Assembly (NCBI RefSeq): GCF_013870525.1
Contig: NZ_JACBXD010000035.1
Location: 1-64,000, forward strand
Direction: 5' to 3'
Length of the DNA: 64,000 nucleotides
Source of the DNA: Amycolatopsis pittospori
Lineage (GTDB): Bacteria; Actinomycetota; Actinomycetes; Mycobacteriales; Pseudonocardiaceae
Below the pieces are notes generated by a model. It was given only the letters and a program-made list of their open reading frames with translations, was not told the DNA's origin and ran no database searches. Shown piece by piece: positions 1 through 7,984 of the stretch. Both the position numbers and the translations under genes were made by a program. Positions within the stretch are counted from its first letter, which is position 1, and each line of letters starts with the position of its first letter.

Positions 1-109
1 CGGTCCGGCCGCCGAAAAGGAGTCCGGCGACAGCGCCGAACGCCCCGCTCGCCGACGCCGCCGTCGCCGTCCCTCGGCGACTTCTGATACACCTGCGTCG
101 GCAGACTGA
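1..109 (+). CDS. C-terminal tail of a DEAD/DEAH-box RNA helicase (partial)
   Basis: Only the last 35 codons are present, entering from the left edge and stopping with TGA at 107-109. The visible tail is glutamate/alanine-rich and then carries a run of arginines (RPARRRRRRRP) before a short Ser/Thr-rich end. Such basic tails are common at the end of actinobacterial RhlE-type RNA helicases, where they help bind RNA. The next gene resembles Rv3212, which follows rhlE (Rv3211) in M. tuberculosis. The call rests on tail composition and neighbour order; no helicase motif is visible. Confidence 0.5.
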   Translation, partial: GPAAEKESGDSAERPARRRRRRRPSATSDTPASAD

Positions 110-144
110 GCATCTTCAGCGCAGACGTGGGGAGCTAGGGGCAC

Positions 145-1575
145 GTGAGCGAACCTTGGGACGCCGCGCCGGACAAGGATCCGGTGCGGCCCGTGCCCGC
201 TGAACCCGAACGGACGTCGAACGGCCGCGAGCCGGTGACCTCGGAAGACACCGAGAATTCCGGGGCCACCGAGTCCGCGGCCACGATCGGCACCGAAGAC
301 GTGCTGGACGCGGAACCCGTCCCGCCGGTGGCCACCGAGCCGCCGCTGGGCGGGAAGCGCGCCCGGCGCTCTCCGTGGAACCGCGGCCGGGATCGCGTGA
401 TCGTCGCGGTGATCGTGGTGGTCGTCGCCGTCACCGGCGTGGTCATCGGCGTGAACAGCGACAACGCGGCGACGGTCGCGCAGGTCGCCGCCACCCAGCC
501 GCCCGGCCTCCCCCCGGCGCCGGCCGAGGTACCCGGCTCACTGACCGAACTGTGGCAGGCGCCCAGTTCGGCGACGCCGGTCCCGATCGGCGAGGCCAAC
601 AACGTCGTCACCGCCGACAAGGGCGAAGTGCTGGGACGGGACCCGTACACCGGGGACGTCCGGTGGCGCTACTCCCGCGATCTCGAGCTGTGCACCGTCG
701 CGCTCACCGGGATCAAGGTGGACGCGGTGTACCGCAAGGAAACCGGCTGCAGCGAGGTCACCCAGCTCGACTCGGGCACCGGCCGCCGCACCGCGCAGCG
801 CAACGGTGACGCCGAACTCGGCACGCGGCTGGTCGTCGACGGCTCGCACGTCACCACGACCGGCAAGAAGCTGCTCAACACCTGGCGCGACGACCTGGTC
901 AAGAGCATGGAATACGGCGAGGTCCCGGCCGTCGTCCAGCCGAACAAGCAGCCCCGGACGGGCTGCACGTACGGCACCGTGGCCGCCGCGTCGGGCAAGA
1001 TCGGCGTGATCGAACGCTGCCCCGGCGACCCGGCCGACCGCTTCACCGTCTACAGCGCGACCAACGACGAGGCCGACGAGCCGAAGGTCGACTACAGCAC
1101 CGTGCTCGCCGGGAAGAACGCGAAAGTCGTCGCGATGTCCGGCGATCTCGCGCTGATCGTGCTGCCGGAACAGAAACTGCTGGTCATCTACGGCGGTGAC
1201 GGAATGCAGAAGTCGGCGTACCCGCTCGACGTCCCGGCCGCGGACATCGCGCAGGACCCGGTGGGCGGCATCATGACGACCGCGTGGACCGCACAGGGCG
1301 TTTATTGGTCCACCGGCTCGAAAACGATGGCGTTCTCGCGCGACGACCTCACGCCGCGATGGACGCTCGACAACTCCGTCGGCCCCGGCGTCACCTTCGG
1401 GGACCAGCTGGTCGTGCCGATCCAGGGCGGCCTCGCCGTCCTCGATGAGCTGACCGGCACCACGATCCGCACCGTCGGCGTCGACAGGCACGGCTACACC
1501 GGCCCGGTGCAGCTGTCTTCGGTCGGGCCGGTGCTACTCGAGCAGCGCGGCGCCACGCTGGCCGCCCTCAAGTGA
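145..1575 (+). CDS. Membrane-anchored beta-propeller (PQQ-repeat-like) protein, Rv3212-like
   Basis: 476 aa with GTG start at 145, preceded by GGGGAG. Residues 1-85 are acidic and probably cytoplasmic. One membrane segment follows near residues 87-108 (VIVAVIVVVVAVTGVVIGV), then about 360 residues outside. The outer part has repeated strand-rich units with PQQ/WD-like phrases such as GRDPYTGDVRWRY and LDELTGTTIRTV, so it is probably an extracytoplasmic beta-propeller. Cysteines in the 180-300 region could form disulfides. No catalytic motif is visible. It lies downstream of a putative RhlE helicase, as Rv3212 does in mycobacteria. The molecular role is unknown. Confidence 0.75.
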   Translation: MSEPWDAAPDKDPVRPVPAEPERTSNGREPVTSEDTENSGATESAATIGTEDVLDAEPVPPVATEPPLGGKRARRSPWNRGRDRVIVAVIVVVVAVTGVVIGVNSDNAATVAQVAATQPPGLPPAPAEVPGSLTELWQAPSSATPVPIGEANNVVTADKGEVLGRDPYTGDVRWRYSRDLELCTVALTGIKVDAVYRKETGCSEVTQLDSGTGRRTAQRNGDAELGTRLVVDGSHVTTTGKKLLNTWRDDLVKSMEYGEVPAVVQPNKQPRTGCTYGTVAAASGKIGVIERCPGDPADRFTVYSATNDEADEPKVDYSTVLAGKNAKVVAMSGDLALIVLPEQKLLVIYGGDGMQKSAYPLDVPAADIAQDPVGGIMTTAWTAQGVYWSTGSKTMAFSRDDLTPRWTLDNSVGPGVTFGDQLVVPIQGGLAVLDELTGTTIRTVGVDRHGYTGPVQLSSVGPVLLEQRGATLAALK

Positions 1576-1587
1576 CCGCGAGGCGAT

Positions 1588-1604
1588 AGCAAAGGTCCCT
1601 TGCT
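1588..1604 (+). repeat. 17-nt imperfect palindrome, copy 1
   Basis: AGCAAAGGTCCCTTGCT, preceded by GCGAT and followed by a C-rich tract (CCCCCGGC). It sits between the convergent stops of the beta-propeller gene and the Pro/Gln-rich membrane protein gene. Pairing leaves one A-C mismatch and a single-base loop. Confidence 0.9.
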
Positions 1605-1625
1605 CCCCCGGCTCGGTGGATACGG

Positions 1626-2264
1626 TCACCGCGTCGAGGATTTGGTGCGCAGGCGGCTGACTTCTTTCCAGCACCAGTTGCCGCCCGCGTCGACGATCGT
1701 GCCGGTGCCGGTAGCGGGTCGCCCTTCGATGCTCACCGTGACGGCCACCTTGTACTCGGTTTCGGAGACCTTCGTGACCTCGCCGAGCGCGGCGTCCGAC
1801 GCGTCGCCGACTCGATCGATGATCTGATCGATGTCCTTTTCCGCGTTCCCGCATTTGAGCGCCGTCAACGCGGTCTTGTCGTGGGCGTTGATGCCGGCGA
1901 CGATCGCCTGCGCGGTCCCTTCAGGGCTGGCCGCTTTTTCGGCCTTGTCGTCGCCGAGGAAGAACCCCGGAGCGACGAACCCGGTGATGCCGAGCGTGAC
2001 CAGCACCACGACAGCGGCGGCGATGCCCACCAGCAGGCCGGTCTTGCCGTTCTTCGGCGGCACAGGCGGCCCGCCGAAGCCCTGCCCGTACTGCTGCTGA
2101 CCGTAGGGCTGCTGGCCGTAGCCGGGGTACTGCTGCTGGGGTTGCTGCTGCTGGGGGTACGCGCCGCTCTGGTCGTAACCGCCCTGCGGGTACGGCTGCT
2201 GCTCTGGGTACTGCTGCCCGCCATGGCCGTACTGGGGCTGCTCTGGCTGGGGTGGGTAGGTCAT
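1626..2264 (-). CDS. Pro/Gln-rich single-pass membrane protein
   Basis: 212 aa from ATG at 2264, with AAAGG about 8 nt upstream; a TTG at 2267 would add one residue. Residues 1-75 are rich in Tyr, Gln, Pro and Gly (repeats such as YGQQ and PYPQGG) and likely disordered in the cytoplasm. A membrane helix follows near residues 78-102. The outer domain of about 110 aa has two cysteines and looks like the small alpha/beta accumulation-associated domains (DUF4878 type) common in actinobacterial lipoproteins. That assignment is by general pattern only. Function unknown; the gene is convergent with the beta-propeller gene. Confidence 0.7.
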   Translation of the reverse strand: MTYPPQPEQPQYGHGGQQYPEQQPYPQGGYDQSGAYPQQQQPQQQYPGYGQQPYGQQQYGQGFGGPPVPPKNGKTGLLVGIAAAVVVLVTLGITGFVAPGFFLGDDKAEKAASPEGTAQAIVAGINAHDKTALTALKCGNAEKDIDQIIDRVGDASDAALGEVTKVSETEYKVAVTVSIEGRPATGTGTIVDAGGNWCWKEVSRLRTKSSTR

Positions 2265-2366
2265 CAACGGCGCCTTTCGTCCTCGCTGGGCGGCAACATG
2301 CCCAGCGAGTCATAGTTTTCGCCGTGTCAGACCACTTTTCCGGTCATTGGCACTTTCCTGCCGTGG

Positions 2367-2711
2367 TCAGCTCCACCAGAAAAGACTCAAAGCGGCGGTC
2401 ACGCTCACGACGACCGCGAGACCCGCGAAGCCCGCGACGCGGCCATTGCGCTTGTCGACGACCCGCTGGGACAAGAGAGCGACCACCGCCGCGACCGGAT
2501 GCCCGATCAGCATCAGCGGTCCCGGCCCGGGCGACCCGGTGAACAGGCAGATCGCGGCGATCACGAGGACACATCCCGCCAGCACGACCATCCCGGCGGC
2601 GAGCGAACCGGTCAGCCCGCGCCAGAAGCGCCCGCGCTCAGCCACGGGAGAGGCGGTCGGCTCTTCGGGCGGCGGTGCGGTCGCGAGCTCTTCGGTGTCC
2701 GGTGACGACAC
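2367..2711 (-). CDS. Small three-helix membrane protein
   Basis: 114 aa if it starts at GTG 2711. The reading frame stays open upstream into the RecB-like gene, so the start is uncertain, and a CTG nearer 2740 is also possible. The N-terminus is acidic (about 25 aa). Three hydrophobic segments follow: GMVVLAGCVLVIAAICLF, a weaker one around GHPVAAVVALL, and a C-terminal one ending in LFWWS. It lies 26 bp downstream of the RecB-like nuclease gene in the same direction, so co-transcription is likely. No family recognised. Confidence 0.6.
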   Translation of the reverse strand: MSSPDTEELATAPPPEEPTASPVAERGRFWRGLTGSLAAGMVVLAGCVLVIAAICLFTGSPGPGPLMLIGHPVAAVVALLSQRVVDKRNGRVAGFAGLAVVVSVTAALSLFWWS

Positions 2712-2737
2712 GTCCTCGCCTGTCCAATCGTCGGGTC

Positions 2738-3607
2738 TCAGGAGTTCAGGGGCGCCAGCAGCTCCCACGGCTGAGCCGCGGTCCCGGCCTCCTGGCCCGC
2801 GGCGCAGCTGGGCCGGAAGTCGCACCATGAGCAACGGCGGCCCGGGCGGGCCGGGAACAGCACGTCCTCGTCGCCGCCCGCGTCCAGGGTATCCGTTGCC
2901 AGCCGCAGATCTCCGGCGGTCTCGTCGGCACGCTGGAGATGGCGTTTGAGGCTCTCTTCGGTGTGCTCGGCGGCCGCGATGGTCCCGCTGGGCACGTGAT
3001 GCAGCTCGACCTGATAGCACGGCGTACGCAGCGTTCTGGCGGCCGCGACGGCGTACAGCGCCAGGGCCTGCGAAGAGCGCGCCTCGTACTCGTCCGGCTC
3101 ACGGCGGCCGGTCTTGTAGTCGATGATCACCAGTTCGCGGCCGCGCTGGTCGATGCGGTCGGCGCGGCCCTCGATGATGAGACTGGGCCCGCTGCCCGGT
3201 TCGAGCGTGACGGGCGCCGAAACCCACCGCTCCAGCCCGACCGGCTCGACACTGACGTCGTTGTGCTCGACGTACTCCGCGACCCAGGCCTTGGCCCGGG
3301 CGCGATACCTGGCGGCCTGGTCGGTGTCCTCGAACCCGGCGTCCTTCCAGTGCTCGGCGACGAGCGCCATCGCGCGCTGCGGCACGCGTTTGATCACCGG
3401 CAGGTCGAACAACGCCCGCAAAGCGTTGTGCACCACCGCACCCAGCGTGCTGTGCGCCCACGCCCCGGTGCGTGTCGGGGACGGGCGGTCGAGATACGAC
3501 ATGCGGTAGCGGCGCGGGCAGTCTTCGAACGTGGCGAGGCGCGCGGGCGAGACCTTCGTCAGCTTGCGCGGCGCTTCGACGCCGAAGTCGAAACCAATCT
3601 GCTCCAT
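2738..3607 (-). CDS. RecB-family PD-(D/E)XK exonuclease, likely 4Fe-4S
   Basis: 289 aa, ATG at 3607. The central region has the PD-(D/E)XK core: IIEGRADRID, where the Asp binds metal, followed by LVIIDYKTGR with the catalytic Asp-x-Lys. One cysteine near the N-terminus (FEDCPRRY) plus three at the C-terminus (CSWCDFRPSC) form the four-Cys arrangement that holds an iron-sulfur cluster in AddB, Cas4 and related nucleases. The protein matches stand-alone RecB-like exonucleases of actinobacteria (Rv2119 type), presumed to act in DNA repair. It has no helicase domain. Repeats occupy the 230 bp upstream. Confidence 0.85.
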   Translation of the reverse strand: MEQIGFDFGVEAPRKLTKVSPARLATFEDCPRRYRMSYLDRPSPTRTGAWAHSTLGAVVHNALRALFDLPVIKRVPQRAMALVAEHWKDAGFEDTDQAARYRARAKAWVAEYVEHNDVSVEPVGLERWVSAPVTLEPGSGPSLIIEGRADRIDQRGRELVIIDYKTGRREPDEYEARSSQALALYAVAAARTLRTPCYQVELHHVPSGTIAAAEHTEESLKRHLQRADETAGDLRLATDTLDAGGDEDVLFPARPGRRCSWCDFRPSCAAGQEAGTAAQPWELLAPLNS

Positions 3608-3674
3608 CGGATCACCCCGCCCGCAACGCTACGCACCCCCACCGACACTTTTCCGAGGGGAGCCCCAGGAAGAG

Positions 3675-3691
3675 AGCAAGGGACCTTTGCT
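3675..3691 (-). repeat. 17-nt imperfect palindrome, copy 2
   Basis: Reverse orientation of the family (AGCAAGGGACCTTTGCT on the plus strand), flanked by AAGAG and ATCAC. This is one of the few copies not at a convergent junction; it lies between marC and the RecB-like gene, both on the minus strand. Confidence 0.9.
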
Positions 3692-3720
3692 ATCACCTCA
3701 CCCCGCCGGTCGTCGCCGGT

Positions 3721-3771
3721 CCGTGAAGGCCTCCTTCCCTACGCTCAAGGTAGGGAAGGAGGCCTTCACGG
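3721..3771. repeat. Long palindrome, GTGAAGGCCTCCTT family, copy 1
   Basis: Two perfect 22-nt arms (3721-3742 and 3750-3771) with a 7-nt loop. Each arm can also fold alone: GAAGG, CCT, CCTTC. Related palindromes occur at 33464, 50349 and 58072. It is a likely transcription terminator or REP-like element. Confidence 0.85.
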
Positions 3772-3796
3772 CACTTCACCCCGCCGCCCCGCGCGC

Positions 3797-3826
3797 GGAT
3801 CGCGTTTAGCCCGCTGAACGCGATCC
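3797..3826 (-). terminator. Hairpin after marC
   Basis: A 10-nt stem (GGATCGCGTT with AACGCGATCC) around a 10-nt loop lies just beyond the marC stop at 3838. It fits a terminator for the PHP-marC operon. There is no U-tract, which is common in high-GC actinobacteria. Confidence 0.55.
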
Positions 3827-3837
3827 GTCCCCGCCGG

Positions 3838-4467
3838 TCAGGTGCCCGCGATGAAGCCCTTCACCGAGTTCGCCACCAGTTCGACGGCGATCGCGGCCAG
3901 CAGCAGACCGGCGATCTTCGCGAGCAGCGTGATCCCGCTTTCCTTGATCAGCCGGATGACCACGCCCGAGTACCGCATGCACAGGTACAGCACGAAGTGC
4001 ACCGTCACGATCGAAAGCGCAAGAGCGACGTACGCGCCGACGTGCCCGTCGGCCTGGCGTACGAACACGATGGTCGCTGCGATCGCGCCCGGGCCGGCGA
4101 GCAGCGGCGTCCCGAGCGGCACGAGGGCGACGTTGACGTCATCGCCGGCCGCCTCGGCCTCGCCGCCGGTGTTGCCGGTCAGCAGTTGCAGCGCGATCAG
4201 CAGCAGCAACAGGCCGCCCGCGCCCTGCAGCGCGGGGATGCCGATGCCGAGATACGAAAGGATCGCCTGTCCCGCGACGGCGAACAGCGAGATCACCAGC
4301 AGCGAGACCAGCACCGCCTGCCGCGCGGCCTTGGCGCGGAACGCCACCGACTTCCGCCCGGTCAGGCTCAGGAACACCGGCACCGTGCCGGGCGGGTCCA
4401 TGATGACAATCAGCGTGATCGTCGCGCTCATGAACAGGCGCGCGTCGAAGAAGTCCGTGATCGTCAC
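3838..4467 (-). CDS. MarC-family integral membrane protein
   Basis: 209 aa. The reading frame is open far upstream, but the start is placed at GTG 4467 because homologous sequence begins there (VTITDFFDARLFMSATITL) and because the GTG overlaps the TGA of the PHP gene (GTGA, 4464-4467). About six membrane helices. The family signature IMDPPGTVPVFLSLT is near the N-terminus and PLLAGPGAIAATIVF in the middle. MarC (UPF0056) proteins are inner-membrane proteins of unsettled function, once linked to multiple antibiotic resistance. Translational coupling to the PHP phosphoesterase suggests one operon. Confidence 0.85.
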   Translation of the reverse strand: MTITDFFDARLFMSATITLIVIMDPPGTVPVFLSLTGRKSVAFRAKAARQAVLVSLLVISLFAVAGQAILSYLGIGIPALQGAGGLLLLLIALQLLTGNTGGEAEAAGDDVNVALVPLGTPLLAGPGAIAATIVFVRQADGHVGAYVALALSIVTVHFVLYLCMRYSGVVIRLIKESGITLLAKIAGLLLAAIAVELVANSVKGFIAGT

Positions 4468-5327
4468 CGGGACACGACCTCGTAGCCGGTCGACCGCGAG
4501 ACGAGCTCTTCGAGCGCGAGCGGGTCGGTGGTCTCGTCGCCGAGTTCGATGGTCTTGTTCGTGCCGTGGTAGTCGCTCGACCCGGTCCGCACGAGCCCCA
4601 GCTCCCCCGCCAGCCCGTGCAGCCGGACGCGGGTCTCCTCGTCGTGGTTCGGGTGGTCGACCTCGACACCGGTGAGCCCATGGGAGGCCAGCGACGCGAG
4701 CACGTCGACGGTGATGGTCGCGCCGCGCGTGTAGGCGAACGGATGCGCGATCACGGTCACGCCGCCCGCGTCCGCGATCATGTCGATCGCCGTCTCCACG
4801 AGTGTGTCCTGCCGCGCCACGAAGTACCCGCTCCCGTTGCCCAGATAGCTTCCGAAGGCCTCGTTCACCGACGAGACGACGCCGCCGCGCACCAGCGCCT
4901 GCGCCAGATGCGGCCGTCCGGCCGAGCCGTCCTCCGGCAGCAGCGCCATGATCTCGTCCGGGTCGACCGGCAGCCCGTCGGCCGCCATCCGCTCGGCCAT
5001 CACGCGCAAGCGCCATCGCCGCTCCGAGCGCAGCCGGGTCTGCTCGGCGACGAGCGCGGCCGAGTCCGGGTCGAAGAGATACGCGAGCAGATGGACGCTG
5101 ACGTGCCGCCCGGTCTCCGGATCGATGGAGATCGTGGACAGCTCGGCGCCGGGGACCAGGGAGAGCCCTGGTGGGAGTGCCTCGGCGGCCGGGGCCCAGC
5201 CGGCCGTGGTGTCGTGATCGGTGATCGCGACTACGTCGAGGCCCGCCTTGGCGGCGGCGGCGACCAGCCCGGCAGGGCTGTCGGTGCCGTCGGAGGCGGT
5301 GGAGTGGGCGTGCAGGTCGATGCGCAT
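4464..5327 (-). CDS. PHP-domain phosphoesterase (RNase AM / nucleotide phosphatase type)
   Basis: 287 aa, ATG at 5327. The N-terminus has the PHP metal motifs DLHAHSTASDG and VVAITDHDT, and further ligands follow in GAELST, VIAHPF and SSDYHG. Length and motif order match the YciV family, whose members hydrolyse 3',5'-nucleotide bisphosphates or trim RNA 5' ends using a metal cluster. The exact substrate here is inferred from family only. The stop overlaps the marC start by 4 nt. Confidence 0.85.
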   Translation of the reverse strand: MRIDLHAHSTASDGTDSPAGLVAAAAKAGLDVVAITDHDTTAGWAPAAEALPPGLSLVPGAELSTISIDPETGRHVSVHLLAYLFDPDSAALVAEQTRLRSERRWRLRVMAERMAADGLPVDPDEIMALLPEDGSAGRPHLAQALVRGGVVSSVNEAFGSYLGNGSGYFVARQDTLVETAIDMIADAGGVTVIAHPFAYTRGATITVDVLASLASHGLTGVEVDHPNHDEETRVRLHGLAGELGLVRTGSSDYHGTNKTIELGDETTDPLALEELVSRSTGYEVVSR

Positions 5328-5378
5328 CGCCGCTCAGTATCGATGATGCTCCAGGTCACAGCGACCCCGGGACCTGCG

Positions 5379-5939
5379 CTAACCGACCTTCTTCTTGCCG
5401 CGGGCGGCACGCTGGGCCTTGACCATCGAGAAGCGCTCGGCCTGCTTCTGCTTGTCGCCGAAGACGAGCTCGGAGATCGTGTCGTAGAACTCTTCCGGCC
5501 GGGGCAGGTAGTCGATGCGGTTCAGCGCCTGGATCTGACCGGCCGACTCGACCACCATCGTCCCGTAACCCCACATCCGGCCCCACGCCGAACGTTCGTA
5601 GGTGAGGTCGGTGACCTTGGTGATCGGCATCATCAGCACCTTGGTGGTGTAGACGCCGGTGGTCATCACGAAGCGTTTGTCCGTGACGACCAGCCGCTCA
5701 ACCCACCACTCCATCACGATGTACGCGAAGCGCAGGACGACCAGGAGCGCCGCGTACCAAAGGATGTTCTGGATCACCCACGCCGCGGGCGGCAGGAGGT
5801 AGGACACCAGGACGCAGATCGCCAGGAGGGCGACCGCCTCGAAGGTGTCCCACAACAGCACAGCCCAGTGCCGGCGGATCCGGATGACCCGTCGCTCGGT
5901 GTCGAGTAGATACTCGTCTGGATCGCGTGGGGCGAACAT
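5379..5939 (-). CDS. Membrane protein with bacterial PH domain (bPH2/DUF304)
   Basis: 186 aa, ATG at 5939. Two membrane helices lie at about residues 27-50 and 58-75. A bPH2 (YdbS-like) domain follows at about 78-150, with the typical phrase WWVERLVVTDKRFVMTTGVYTTK. The C-terminal 30 residues are Lys/Arg/Gln-rich and probably cytoplasmic (RAARGKKK). Members of this family are widespread but poorly characterised; some act in envelope stress. It is followed at 5327 by the PHP gene on the same strand. Confidence 0.8.
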   Translation of the reverse strand: MFAPRDPDEYLLDTERRVIRIRRHWAVLLWDTFEAVALLAICVLVSYLLPPAAWVIQNILWYAALLVVLRFAYIVMEWWVERLVVTDKRFVMTTGVYTTKVLMMPITKVTDLTYERSAWGRMWGYGTMVVESAGQIQALNRIDYLPRPEEFYDTISELVFGDKQKQAERFSMVKAQRAARGKKKVG

Positions 5940-5962
5940 ACCGATAGAGTATCCGCTCCCCG

Positions 5963-6124
5963 CTAGCTGAAGACGTTGCTGACGAAGGTGATCACCGATT
6001 CTGCCGAGTCACGCAGGAAGCCGATGATGTTTCCCACGAGGCCCGCGGCCTGACCAGGCTGCGCGATCACGAAGAACAGCACCAACGCGATTCCTGCGAA
6101 AGTGAGGAGCTTTTTCGCGTTCAC
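5963..6124 (-). CDS. Small single-pass membrane protein (53 aa)
   Basis: The frame runs from GTG 6124 to TAG 5963, with AGGA about 10 nt upstream. The protein begins with a short basic end (VNAKK), then one hydrophobic helix (LLTFAGIALVLFFVIAQPG), then an amphipathic tail (NIIGFLRDSAESVITFVSNVF). The gene ends 24 bp before the PH-domain gene on the same strand, suggesting an operon. The hydrophobic-amphipathic layout and good coding pattern support a real gene, but I recognise no family. It could be a small stress or regulatory membrane peptide. Confidence 0.6.
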   Translation of the reverse strand: MNAKKLLTFAGIALVLFFVIAQPGQAAGLVGNIIGFLRDSAESVITFVSNVFS

Positions 6125-6179
6125 AGCGATCAATCCTGTCTCTTACGGTGACTGACTGCGGATACTGACTATTCATTTT

Positions 6180-6206
6180 GTACCGCACCGGACAGCGGCG
6201 CGGTAC
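6180..6206. promoter_or_regulatory. Inverted repeat in a divergent promoter region
   Basis: GTACCGC at 6180-6186 and GCGGTAC at 6200-6206 form a 7-nt inverted repeat separated by 13 nt. It lies between the divergent small membrane protein and NUDIX genes. It may be an operator; no known consensus is matched. Confidence 0.3.
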
Positions 6207-6310
6207 GTAAGTCCCGCGCTTGGGTCAGTGGGCGAGGAGAAGTGTACCGTACGGCTACTCTCCGTGTACAGGACAGGCGTTGTCAGGAAGCCCGCGTCTA
6301 CCATTCGGGA

Positions 6311-6739
6311 ATGAACACCGTTTCGGACAGCACCGTCCGCTGTGTCGGCGGCATCGTCCACGACGAGCACGGGCGAATCCTGCTGATCCGGCGCGCGAAT
6401 GAACCCGGACGGGGACTCTGGTCGGTGCCCGGCGGACGAGTCGAACCCGGCGAAACGGACGAAGCGGCTGTGATTCGCGAGATGCGCGAAGAGACCGGAC
6501 TCGACGTGATACCGGGCACATTCGTCGGCCACGCACGCCGCGGGCGGTACGACATCCACGATTACGCCTGCGCGGTCGCCGGGGGCACTCTCCGTGCCGG
6601 GGACGACGCCACCGATGCCCGCTGGATGGACGTCGAAACCTTGATCGAACTCGACAAAGACGGCTGTCTGGCCGAACTTCTGTTCGTCACTCTCCGCGAT
6701 TGGGGAGTACTGCCGACCGGGGATGTCCCGTCGGCGTGA
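6311..6739 (+). CDS. NUDIX hydrolase
   Basis: 142 aa from ATG 6311; an upstream in-frame ATG at 6242 would add 23 residues that do not look like NUDIX sequence. The NUDIX box is complete: GGRVEPGETDEAAVIREMRE followed by ETGL, with the metal-binding glutamates in REMREE. NUDIX enzymes hydrolyse nucleoside diphosphates linked to another group, such as damaged NTPs or ADP-ribose; the sequence alone does not fix the substrate. No operon partner; it is convergent with the DUF2332 gene across about 105 bp containing no repeat. Confidence 0.85.
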   Translation: MNTVSDSTVRCVGGIVHDEHGRILLIRRANEPGRGLWSVPGGRVEPGETDEAAVIREMREETGLDVIPGTFVGHARRGRYDIHDYACAVAGGTLRAGDDATDARWMDVETLIELDKDGCLAELLFVTLRDWGVLPTGDVPSA

Positions 6740-6845
6740 CAAATGCCGTGCCCGATTTGGCAAATGACGTGCCGATAAAGCAGGCCAAGAGGGGAAAGGC
6801 GTCCGTACCGATGCATTCCCGACATCTTCGCCGACTGCGAAAAGG

Positions 6846-7952
6846 CTAAACCGGGAGCCAGGTCATCCGCTGTCCGTGAGGCGCCGTCCTGGCCAGCGCG
6901 CGGACGTCCGGGCCGCCACCTTCCCAGCGGACGAGACCGAGGACCGCGGTTCCGCCGTTCGTGTCGGCCAGCTCGGCGCGCCCGGGCAGCAACGGCTCCA
7001 GCGCCGCGCCGTAGAACTCCTCGCTGACCCACCACAGCGGCCGCTCGCCGGCGAGGGCGCGCAGCGCGTCGAGGAAGTCCGCCCGCCGGTCCCCCAGATA
7101 CGCCAGCACGTGGCTGGTCAGTACGACCAGGGGCGCGTCGGCGGGCAGGGTGGCGGCCGCCGAGGCGAGATCGTCGACGGCGTCGCCGGTGATCAGGTCC
7201 GGCCGCTGCTTGCCCTGCGCGGCCGCGGCGGTGCGCAGGAGCCGGATCCGGTCCGGCTGGTCGGCCCAGACGCAGGCTTCGAGCCAGGCGAGTTCGTCCT
7301 CGTCGGCCAGGTCAACCGGCGCGCGGTCGAGGCCGGCGCGGGCGGTGACGGTGAGCTTCTTCGGCACCTTCGGCGTGACGGCGCCGGGTGCGAGGTCGAG
7401 CGCGCAGTGCAGGCCGACAGCGGCCTTCGCGGGGCCGGCGGTGAGCTGCTCGCCGCCGTCGCACTGGTAGCGGTAGGCGAATTTGTCCAGCCCGAGCAGC
7501 AGGCCTGCGCTGCAGCCGACCTCCAGCAACGCGACCTTGCCGCCCGCTTCCTTCGCCGCCGTCGTGACCGCGGGGTAGAGCAGCGCGGCCCGGCGGACCT
7601 CGTTGGTCTGGGTATAGCGCGAAGAGATGATCGCGCGCGCCCGGTCGGCCCGCTCCAGCAGGAACGAGCGGAACAGCGGCCACGTCTCCGAGTCCACGCC
7701 GTCGAACCCGCCGACGGACGGGTAGTACCGCGAGAGCGGGTGGATCGGGTCGGCCTGGATGAGCCGATGCGCCGTCGCCATGAGCAACGTGCCGCGAGCT
7801 TCGCCGCCGCGGGCGTCGGTGAGCAGCCCCGCGACGTCGTCGTCCTCGCCCGCCTTCGACGTCAGGTGCTCGTACAGCGGCGAAACACCGGCCGCTTCGA
7901 CCGCCGCGAACTTCCGCAGCCGGCTCTTGATCTCATCCAGCCCGATGGGCAT
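6846..7952 (-). CDS. DUF2332 family protein
   Basis: 368 aa, ATG at 7952. The N-terminus has the family pattern of an all-helical start followed by HPLSRYYPSVGG. A central segment ALLEVGCSAGLLLGLDKFAYRY resembles the SAM-binding glycine loop of methyltransferases, and later strands (PLVVLTSHVLAYL) keep a Rossmann-like rhythm. A methyltransferase-like fold is plausible but unproven. It is followed on the same strand by the MaoC gene's neighbourhood and has no obvious operon partner. Confidence 0.75.
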   Translation of the reverse strand: MPIGLDEIKSRLRKFAAVEAAGVSPLYEHLTSKAGEDDDVAGLLTDARGGEARGTLLMATAHRLIQADPIHPLSRYYPSVGGFDGVDSETWPLFRSFLLERADRARAIISSRYTQTNEVRRAALLYPAVTTAAKEAGGKVALLEVGCSAGLLLGLDKFAYRYQCDGGEQLTAGPAKAAVGLHCALDLAPGAVTPKVPKKLTVTARAGLDRAPVDLADEDELAWLEACVWADQPDRIRLLRTAAAAQGKQRPDLITGDAVDDLASAAATLPADAPLVVLTSHVLAYLGDRRADFLDALRALAGERPLWWVSEEFYGAALEPLLPGRAELADTNGGTAVLGLVRWEGGGPDVRALARTAPHGQRMTWLPV

Positions 7953-7984
7953 CGACGCGCTCCTCTTCCGTTCGTGACACCCGG

